Shown piece by piece: positions 56,431-64,000 of a stretch of DNA of 64,000 nt. The position numbers and the translations under genes are program-made. This DNA is from Ectobius pallidus. Taxonomy: Eukaryota > Arthropoda > Insecta > Blattodea > Ectobiidae. The DNA lies in assembly GCA_964059195.1 (NCBI GenBank), contig CAXKWD010000003.1, positions 200,966,174 to 201,030,173 on the forward strand, in the 5' to 3' direction. Every line of letters starts with the position of its first letter. Position 1 is the stretch's first letter. Below the pieces are notes generated by a model. The model did no database searches and was not told the DNA's origin. It was given only the letters and a program-made list of their open reading frames with translations.

Positions 56431-56863
56431 CTCTTCCTTTTAGGATTTAAGCGACCCAAGCCGCACGGGCCTTACAGGGCCGCGACCTGTCGGGAGAGGG
56501 TTTATCTTTGGATCACATACATAAGTTACTTTTTTGACCAGACAAGGACATGAGGGCCTCCCCGGATGAGTGATCAGCCCAATGCCGGGGTCACCTCCGA
56601 GACAACACGAACACATAGGACGAGACACACCGTTCACACACACACCCACTCCAAACAAGACGAGGATGAGATGAAGATGATAATGACAGCCAGATGATAC
56701 CTGGGGACGACAAGAGCCTAAAGTTACCCGACATTTGTCTCAAAGGTGAGGAAAAACCCCGGAAAAACCCCCACCTAGGTAACTTGTCCCGACCAGGAAT
56801 CGAACCCGGGCCCGCTGCGTGAGAGGATTGAACGCATCCCCTGAGCCACAGCGGTGGACCAAC
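56431..56863 (-). mobile_element. SINE-D, tRNA-headed, long body
   Basis: The minus-strand head begins GGTCCACCGCTGTGGCTCAG with A box TGGCTCAGGGGATGCG and B box GGGTTCGATTCC (complement of about 56799-56811). Then comes GGACAAGTTACCTAGGTGGG. A body of about 330 bp includes a (GTGT) stretch and ends in T-rich/C-rich DNA near 56400-56440. The 72-residue frame inside is a by-product. Confidence 0.75.
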
Positions 56864-59339
56864 TTAAACATGTACAATAAAATTTAAAAACACATGGGTA
56901 AAATAAAATATGTGTTAAATGACAACAGTGCCAGTTTCAAAGAATTCACTCAGGCTATAGAAGGGGTTGACTATTAGCCATGCATGTAGTGGAAGTGTCA
57001 TGTCTATCACTGAACTGTGGAGCTTGTTAAATAATTTCAAACCTGTTACTGAATAACTATTTTGCGTCTTGCTTAATCTACAAAAGGGAATCTGCAAAAT
57101 GTTTACATCGCGAGTGTTATATCCAGTTTTCAAATCATCGAACTTTATCTGAATAAAGATTAAAAGTACCGTAAATATATAAGTTAATTACTGTTGAAAT
57201 TTTTAACTCAATAAACAGTGGTTTGCAAAGATTGAGGAAATCAGGTCAGTGATTCGCTTATTTCAGACTCATTTTTGTATGTTATTAGTCCAAACGGAAA
57301 GAAAGACGCCAAAGCTAAATAACTCTGTTATAATTGGTTCACTGGGTAGCAACAAACTTGCTCGTTGGTTAAGAAACAATTGTATTTACCACCGATAAGA
57401 GAATCTAGTTGCTAGGTTATCTATGCCCCTAGGTGACCACATTTTGACGTGGCAGTTGACATGCAATTCAGTCAAAACAATGACAAACTGGTTTGCAGAG
57501 TGCAGGAATAAACAGCAAGTGCCGATACACATTATATAACTAAGATTAGTTGATTTTATAGCAAAAAAAGATAAGAGAAAGTGCTAGGGTACTGAGTTTC
57601 TCTCCACTTGTATCAGTGAACACACCCACTCAACACCAGCTCCTCTATGGATCACCATGACTCTGGTAAGTCTCACTCTACCGTTTACTTTTGTTGAGGG
57701 AAAATTTTTTATAAATCAAATTAAACAAACCACCCGCTCATTACGTATGGCAGCCATTTTTAAGTGGTGGAACTATCACACTTATAGGCAGGGTTCTAAT
57801 CAAACAGTCTGAATTAAATGTTGTTGATACTATATACTAACTATTATAGCCTATTTAACCTCATATATAAAATAAAAACTGCAGTAATAACAGATAGCTG
57901 AGAAGAAAACTTTTCACTGGATAAAAATATGATCCGAATAGTTTTCTTATCATTTATATTCATTTGGAAAGGGTAAGAAAGTTAGACGAGGTCAAGCGAT
58001 GAGCATTTACCTGTTCAGTAGAAGACAAATCCCTATTATCTGACGTTTCAAACTCTGATACTTTGCACTCTTTTATTAAAAATCTATCCATTTTATTAAC
58101 CAACTTTAACTCTCTGTACAAGACATAGGCTAGCACGGAACACCAATCACTAGTTACGTTCAAAAATGACATTCAGAACAAAAGTACATTCTTTCGGTAA
58201 ATGCATTGGAATTTTAAACTGAAGTCTTTATGAAATGTAAAAAAATGTATCCCTGGCAAGGAAGAAATTTTTATTTTTGACGAGCCGGGGAAGTTTTTTG
58301 AAGAGAGGGGGAAATCCCCCTGCTTATAGGCCATTTATTTAAAAATATTTTGTAAAATATACATTTTTCACATTTAAAAAAAAACATGTCTATGTTTGAA
58401 AGCACGTGCCTTTGTGAATGTGAATTGCCTAAGTGACTGATATGACAACTACTAATCTGAAAGAACAGTAGAATTTTCTCTTAATAAATTGTATTACTGT
58501 AATGTTCATTGAAATAGGGCCCTGGTGTGACTACAACTATATTTTTTCAAAATAAACATTTTCCTTTATTTGTAATACATTTTTTAATTGTTTATAAATC
58601 TACAATTGAATCATACTTCATGCATGCTCTTTCTAAGTGATAAGCCAGCTGGTTAGGTCAATAGCGTCAAAATCAAGTAATTATCTTATCTAAATTAATT
58701 TGGCCCTCCAGAATTGGACAGCCTGCACTAGACTGTAACTTTAATAATATGTAACAGTCTGCACGTTTTTAGGATCTGTTAGTGTTGTTTCTCTGGCTGC
58801 TGGGGTCCACTGATTTAAGTTTATAGCTAGGTTACTAAATGATTACAGATTTCCACTCTTCTAGTCTGCTCTCTTCCATAGGCTCTGTGTTGGAAGTTTA
58901 TTAAAAACCATGTTTTTTTAAAGTAACACAATCTATTACGTGCTGGTACTAAAATGTGTACACGACATGAAATAAATAACAGAAAATTTATGGATTAATT
59001 TTGCTTACTGTGTTAATTTTGCGATAATGCATCATATTTGCTTTATATTAAATATTATTGCATATTTGATTAATTTATAACATTTTTCAGGGCATATTTC
59101 TGACAGACTTTAAGCATTGTGCGCATCTCTGACAATCCAAACATTTGCAGCGTGTGTTTTGGAAACAGACTACAAACATAGCCTAATGTTTTCGGAACAG
59201 TTTGTATAATATTAAAGCCATGTTTCATTTTACTAAAATTTGTTGCATTAACCTTGTTTTTAAAAAAGACTTGTAATTAGGTTTATACAACTTATACTAT
59301 TTTTTTGCAACTTAGTTATCAAGAGAACGCGAAGTACTG
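56864..59339. other. Largest unassigned stretch in the window
   Basis: No transposon, RNA or multi-exon gene is recognisable. The only gene-like signal is at 57612-57671: TCAGTG, then about 45 nt, then CACCATGACTCTG directly followed by the donor-like GTAAGT. See findings. Frames at 56915, 57960 and 59260 have no motif. Confidence 0.3.
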
Positions 59340-59959
59340 AGCATAGGCCTACTTCATTGGTTCGGAAGCATACTCGTATCGCGCCATTTACACGCAACAC
59401 AAGTGAGAGTAACAATAATACGCGTAACTGCACAGTGTGGTATCGGTACACTGTGAAAGTGAAACTCGAAGCGCTGCGGGCTAACTCTGTTTTCCTGGTC
59501 CACTGCGCATGCTCGGCTGTGGACCGGTACATCGCTTCTTTTTGCCATTCTGAAGCATTTGGCGGCCATTCAGGTGAAAGAGGTTTACCTTTTTCCAAGT
59601 CTATTTCAATTTTAGTTGTGAGGTTCCTTACCATTAGTAAATTTAACAAATGTTATCATATACACTTTGTGAACCAGGTGTATAAAATATGTGGTGCAAA
59701 ATTAGGTTCTAAATATTTAGGTAAAATGTATAAATATGAACAACATGTACACACAAAAAAAAGTGTATTAAAATTTAGTAAAATCTTTTTTCTATCAGTA
59801 CAGAAGGCAAAATACCGGTAGGCCTATATACTGCATTCTTCACCAGGAAGCACTAAGCTCTAAACAATAAAAATGGACCATATTTTCAAATTCGTAAAGA
59901 AAACAGGGTAACTGTTCATGCCACAGGACTGAATCGACATCAGATTTCTACTTTGATTA
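59340..59959. other. GC-richer segment with opposing frames
   Basis: 59357-59600 is less AT rich than its surroundings and open on both strands (154 codons plus, 71 and 129 codons minus), with no recognised motif. It may be the 5' part of the hAT that continues at 59960, or unrelated. Confidence 0.25.
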
Positions 59960-60429
59960 GTGATACCGGAAGTCAATTTGAGGGCTTGTCATGCTATTAT
60001 TAAGAATTCGTTAGCTTTCTTGTCATCAAGGTTTAAAACGCTTTTAGATTTGTTAGAAATGAAAGGCGAATCACCCGATAAGCTATGCGACGATAGGAAT
60101 TGGCTTGAAGAACTGACATTCATGGTAGATGTTGCAGAGCTCTTAACTGATTTAAATTAAAAATTACTAGGGAAATATAACTTTGTAGTATTAATTCTTT
60201 GTACGATAATATTAAGGCTTTTAAACGAAAGATAAGGCCTTTGGAAGGGCAAATGGTAAGCAGCAGGTTAATTCATTGTCCTACCTACCAGGATTTTCAA
60301 GATTCCCACATAGCTTCTAGCATAAAAGGGTTCGTAATTAACAATGAAAGTAAGCCTAAAAGTTGTCAGTCGTCTAATTGTGTTAAAGTTCTGTTACTTT
60401 TGTCATCCACACATTTTCTGTTTACTGTA
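59960..60429 (+). pseudogene. hAT transposase (GTF2IRD2/ZBED-like) middle fragment
   Basis: From about 59985 the frame reads LSSRFKTLLDLLEMKGESPD, then DDRNWLEELTFMVDVAELLT and DLN. After a gap of about 40 nt it continues NIKAFKRKIRPLEGQMVSSR, LIHCPTYQDF. The W.x.LAFMVD...LN ... Y..I.AFK.KL..WE.Q pattern is typical of GTF2IRD2/ZBED5-like hAT proteins. The BED finger and the C-terminus are missing. A DD41D element begins at 60430. The C-terminus of a related protein is at 9595-9714. Confidence 0.75.
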
Positions 60430-61213
60430 CAGAGTGCTCCAAAAAAAAAATGTGTACACACTTTGAACTATCATAGAAAATTTATTTCCCGCTCTACAAG
60501 GTAAAATTTCTGGGAGAAAGTAATGTTATATTTCTTCAATAGGTGGCAGCAGAATAGTTTCAACAACTGTCTAACAATCGTGCCAATCGTTGAATTTGCC
60601 TGGTGTAAATGTGTGGTGAGGTTTGTCTGCAAAGGGACTCATTGGACTTTTCCGCTTTGAAGGTAAAGTAACTGGAGAAAAGTACCTAACAATGCTTACT
60701 GATTCCAAATTCCCTGCCATTCGTGGAATATAGGGTTTTATTACCAACAAGATGGCGCCCCGCCTCACTATCATAGGGACGTACAAGCATACCAGGATCG
60801 AAATTTGCAAAGGCAGTGGATAGGACGCAGGGGGCCAATCGAGTTTCCTGCACGCTCTTCAGCCTTTACACCGCTGGAGTTCTTCTTATGGGGCACAGTA
60901 AAAGATGTGTACAAACGTAAACCACGTAACCTACACACACATTGGAATGAGATTCAAGCGGTGCGCGCAGAAATCTCATTGGACACTTTGGTACGATGTA
61001 CGGAATCAGTGGTGACTCGTACTCAGAAATGTATTGATGCTGAAGGCTACCATTTTGAACATTTGAACATTAATCACATTTAAATCAGGAAGTCATCTAT
61101 TTTTCAAATTGGACTTTAAGCTTTCCATTTCTAGAAATTTACCCTTGTAGAATGGAAAAATAGATTTTCTATGACACTTCAAAGAGTGTATACTTTTTTT
61201 TTGAAGCACTCTG
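60430..61213 (+). mobile_element. DD41D-type Tc1/mariner element, internally deleted
   Basis: The TIR is CAGAGTGCTCCAAAAAAAAA at the left and CAGAGTGCTTCAAAAAAAAA at the right in reverse complement. Extended sub-terminal similarity (CATAGAAAATYTATTTYCC) follows, and TA flanks lie at 60428-60429 and 61214-61215. The element is 784 bp with only the C-terminal part of its transposase. It lies in the hAT pseudogene. Confidence 0.85.
60735..61083 (+). pseudogene. DD41D-type transposase C-terminal part
   Basis: The frame is open from about 60735: YYQQDGAPPHYHRDVQAY, QWIGRRGPIEFPARSSAFTP and LEFFLWGTVKDVYKRKP, ending GYHFEHLNINHI and TAA. Forty-one residues separate D of QQDG from E of TPLEFF, as expected for the DD41D group. 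The usual third D is E here, and the SPDL before it reads SSAF. The ATG at 60805 is internal. The upstream two thirds are deleted. Confidence 0.85.
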
Positions 61214-61454
61214 TATTTAGAACGTACTGATTGTAATGCACATACCATCAGCGCTTTCTTCTGGGAGTACGCGGGAGTACGCATACACCTTAAAGATTTT
61301 TCCAGTTTCATATAGGAGAATGTCAATAATGTCCACAATTTTGAAATATGGAGAAATTTGTGCCGAACAAAATAACGAAAGTGATTACATGCATCGTTTG
61401 CATGTATCTCAAAATTGTTGACTGGGAGACCCGAAGGGAAAAAACCCACTCTGA

Positions 61455-61600
61455 AGAACTAGCCGTAGGTGGGAGGACAATATTAAGATAGATTTAAGGG
61501 AAGTAGGATTTGCAAGGGATGGTTGGATGAATTTAGCACAGAATAGGGATGAATGGCGGGTTCAGGTAAGCGCGGCAATGAACCATCTGGTTAAATAAAA
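61455..61600 (+). pseudogene. LINE reverse transcriptase C-terminus, split from its 3' UTR
   Basis: An open stretch 61455-61598 reads RTSRRWEDNIKIDLREVG, then FARDGWMNLAQNRDEWRVQV and SAAMNHLVK before TAA. This is the stereotyped end of an insect LINE polymerase. Its 3' UTR resumes at 62439-62485 after the Helitron. It is paralogous to 1321-1460 (minus). Confidence 0.85.
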
Positions 61601-61640
<40 letters not shown>

Positions 61641-62438
61641 GCTTTGTCCTGACTGACTGACTGACAGGAATCAACGTAGAGCCTAAACTATAACAGGTAG
61701 AGACTTGGAATTTTGACAGTACCTTCGTTTCATAATGTAGGTGCTCACTAAAAAAGGATTTTGCAAAATGTTGATTTTAAATGCCAAAAAGTAAATGTTT
61801 TTTAGAATACTTAATCCCTTTTTACACAGAATTATTAAATCCAAATCACAGAACATATTGTTGCCAATGATATCAGATGGGTTTGGAAAAAAAATGAAAT
61901 GCAAGTTTGACAAATAAGAGAAGTTATCAATATTATTCATGTTATAAATAAATATTACAGAATGAAATCCACGAAAATAATGCAGTTACATAACTTTCTG
62001 TACCCTGGACATAGAGAAAACAAAACGAGGTATGGTAATGTGTATATTATTATATCGCAGGTTTTTGGAGAGAGAAGTATGAAAGTTATATTGTTTTTTT
62101 TTTAATTTCATCCCCAAAACAGTTTTATGGTAACATGAGAGTGGGAAATAAAATTTTCCGCCTCGATATTACAATTTTATCTTACAGGAATTTCTCTACC
62201 AGGCTTGCTGTGCACTGTACAAGCGATGGGATGCAAAATTCTACATCTTCTATGAGCCATAAAAAACTATATCAAGCGTTTTCTGGGGGAATAGTTTGAG
62301 TGTAATAAGTCGTTCTTCCTATTTCAAATTATAAATACCTATATAAGGACCTAGAATTTAAAAATCGAAAATCCTTCATAAGTTAATTTCCAATTACACA
62401 ATAAAAAAACCCGGGCGACGCCGGGTCTTTTAAGCTAG
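61601..62438 (+). mobile_element. Non-autonomous Helitron, family 1, full length
   Basis: The 5' TCTATATATATATATATATA is preceded by A (61600). The 3' hairpin CCCGGGCGACGCCGGG is followed by TCTTTTAAG and CTAG (62435-62438), then T (62439). It is 838 bp and colinear with 33825-34775. The (TA)n at the 5' end has expanded. It is inserted in the LINE 3' UTR. The paralogous LINE copy at 1321-1400 lacks it and shows the empty A^T site. Confidence 0.92.
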
Positions 62439-62485
62439 TATATAATATTCCTTTAGCTTGCTTAGGAATTGTCTATTGTCATTGA
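62439..62485 (+). repeat. LINE 3' UTR after the Helitron
   Basis: TATATAATATTCCTTTAGCT and AGGAATTGTCTATT match the reverse complement of 1323-1362. This fixes the right border of the Helitron. Confidence 0.8.
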
Positions 62486-62807
62486 TTAAGTGAGTAAGTA
62501 AGTAATCATTAATAATTAATTTTTTACTGAAGAAGTAGCCACGCAGGACGAAGCAAACTCAGATCCGCTTTACCGGCTTTTCTGCGTGGTTTTCCAGATT
62601 CGCTTTGAAAGGAACGCACGGTTCAGAAGAGCAGTTTCAATCCATTCAGAGTCAAAGGTTCCGACACGAGATGTCGCCACTGTTTGACACCTCACGGCGC
62701 CGTTTGATGCGACAACTTCTCTGACACTGCAACATTTCGGGTTGTCTAGTCGCTCTACAGGAAGGCGCTGTAGTTGGGATGAACAGAACAATCCAAATCG
62801 ACAACCA

Positions 62808-62862
<55 letters not shown>

Positions 62863-63012
62863 CAACCTCTGTTTGCGCATATGCATATTAGATGACAGGA
62901 CAGCTGGAAACCTCGCAAAATGACTGCACGCAGCGTAATAAAATTGTTATTTCACAAACAGTAACGGCTGTTAAAAAATAGTGTATGATACACATGGTAA
63001 AGTGTGTGAAGT
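62486..63012. other. Unassigned sequence with (AAT)n
   Basis: It includes an (AAT)n run of about 50 bp at 62811-62860. 62550-62790 is moderately GC richer, but no frame is recognisable. Confidence 0.35.
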
Positions 63013-63304
63013 GTTCCCTATTACAGGCCATGGACCCAGAAGGTTCCAGGAGGTTGAAGCTCCCAGATTTTTAGACACACGGCATATGAAGGTGGTAAGG
63101 TTGTCAGCCTTACGCACCGGCCACCTTTACCTCCAGGATTGCTCCTGGTACTCATTTATGTTAGAGGCTGAGTCGACCCCAGGGCCGTAGTGCCACCAGG
63201 AGGATTAGGCCAATTGAAAAACTCCAACGACCTCATCGGGGATCGAACCCGCGATTTTCCGGATTGTAGCGCAGCGCCTCAACCACTACGCTACGGCGTG
63301 CCCC
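63013..63304 (-). mobile_element. SINE-B with intact tRNA-like head
   Basis: The minus strand begins GGGGCACGCCGTAGCGTAGT with A box TAGCGTAGTGGTTGAGGC and B box GGGTTCGATCCCC (complement of 63240-63252). Then comes GATGAGGTCGTTGGAGTTTT. The body has the CCCTGGGGTCGACTCAGCCT and GGTGCGTAAGGCTGACAACC text shared with 39995, 44515 and 46495. It is the only head-bearing copy here. Confidence 0.75.
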
Positions 63305-63744
63305 ATGATATATATGGTAAAATGATTTTATTTTGCTCTTAGGATTGCTAACCTGGCAATTACGGTCTCGTTTCACAAACATACCTACTCGCAAAATAAA
63401 ATGTTTTTTTTCTACTTGTTTCATAAATAACTATTACTAATTTTCATACCTATAATTACCACGACTGTCTTTGTTCGACTATAATTAAATGTCCAAGTTT
63501 TTTTTTATTTTGTAATATCTCGTAATTGATAAAGCAAACTACTAGACTGATTTCGGCGATCAGTTGATAGTAGTCCTCGATTTTTTGCGATGATGGCAAG
63601 CGACAAGGTGTGCAGGACCGCAGGGCTTCTCTTATCGTTTGACCCACAACATCATACATTAAAACGCAAGAAATGAACTTGATTAAAACCAGCTCGAACA
63701 GAATTTACTTTTATTTTAAACACAGGTTGGTTAAATTCAGCTGT
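63305..63744. other. Unassigned sequence
   Basis: 63310-63405 resembles 20700-20800 (dispersed repeat). The rest is not recognised. Confidence 0.3.
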
Positions 63745-64000
63745 GTCTATACTCCTTTTAGCTACGAGGTCATATCAGGAGTTCGGGATCTGTGTCTAAA
63801 CAATAGGGTAGGCCATGAAACTATTGATTGACAATTATTTCTATTATTGGTGTAATTTATGGAGCTAATTTCAACTGATAAATTAATTTAAATGGATATG
63901 ATACAGGATGAAATGGTGAGGATGATTCATGGTATGTAAATATCAAATTCGGTACTTGCTTTTACGACTGGGGAAACTATGAAAAAGGCCATGACAAATT
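63745..64000 (-). mobile_element. SINE-A, truncated by window end
   Basis: Minus copy of 18976-19313: ACTCCTTTTAGCTACGAGGT (tail side), AGTTCGGGATCTGTGTCTAA, GATACAGGATGAAATGGTGA and TACGACTGGGGAAACTATGA. The tRNA-like head would follow outside the window. Confidence 0.8.

Noticed and set aside
59354..59821. A host gene in the GC-richer segment
   Set aside because: Open frames exist on both strands with equal plausibility and none shows a motif. Adjacent sequence is a hAT pseudogene.
1..64000. LTR retrotransposons, endogenous viral copies, rRNA or intact tRNA genes
   Set aside because: I looked for long direct repeats with TG...CA ends, primer-binding sites, Gag/Pol motifs, and rRNA or clean cloverleaf sequences, and found none that I could support.

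Overview
The window looks like intergenic or intronic DNA from a large, AT-rich, transposon-dense arthropod genome. It carries no intact host gene that I can support. The insect inference rests on the repeat content: mariner and DD41D-type Tc1/mariner copies, hAT elements of several subfamilies, non-autonomous Helitrons, tRNA-headed SINEs, and a LINE whose reverse transcriptase remnants resemble cockroach and termite copies as I remember them. Blattodea is my best guess, from recall and not from a search. Nearly every long open frame is a transposase or reverse transcriptase remnant, low-complexity sequence, or chance.

Layout. 1-4.3 kb: Helitron end, LINE remnants, and a MITE that splits a LINE reading frame. 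4.3-10.2 kb: an inverted-repeat element, a palindromic mariner, a 2.5-kb hAT containing a second hAT that contains another repeat, then two small hATs with perfect 8-bp target duplications. 10.2-16 kb: two copies of a modular repeat (called RepE here) and a hAT MITE. 16-19.3 kb: palindromic mariner, microsatellite, palindrome-bearing repeat (RepP), SINE. 20-26 kb: a repeat (RepF) split by a hAT that holds another hAT, plus a 55-bp hairpin insertion. 26-34.8 kb: SINEs, RepF split by a palindromic mariner, two Helitron families, a pogo/Tigger-like MITE, RepE. 35-41.8 kb: RepF, a cysteine-rich reading frame, a Tc1-like remnant, a hAT MITE, RepE. 42.8-44.5 kb: an AT-rich array and a 36-bp minisatellite. 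44.5-52.9 kb: RepF split by a Tc1-like element, a DD41D element, RepG, a palindromic mariner with nested insertions, and a perfect 243-nt palindrome. 53-64 kb: fold-back element, RepF, SINEs, a hAT transposase remnant split by a DD41D element, and a LINE 3' end split by a Helitron.

The strongest signals are structural. Four mariner-family loci have become palindromes carrying the same end twice. A Helitron insertion is supported by a paralogous empty site inside the window. Insertions repeatedly hit the terminal hairpin of RepF. A 55-bp hairpin insert is flanked by 13-bp direct repeats. Repeat family names (RepE, RepF, RepG, RepH, RepP, SINE-A to SINE-D) are mine and local to this window. All homology calls are from reading translations and ends by eye.
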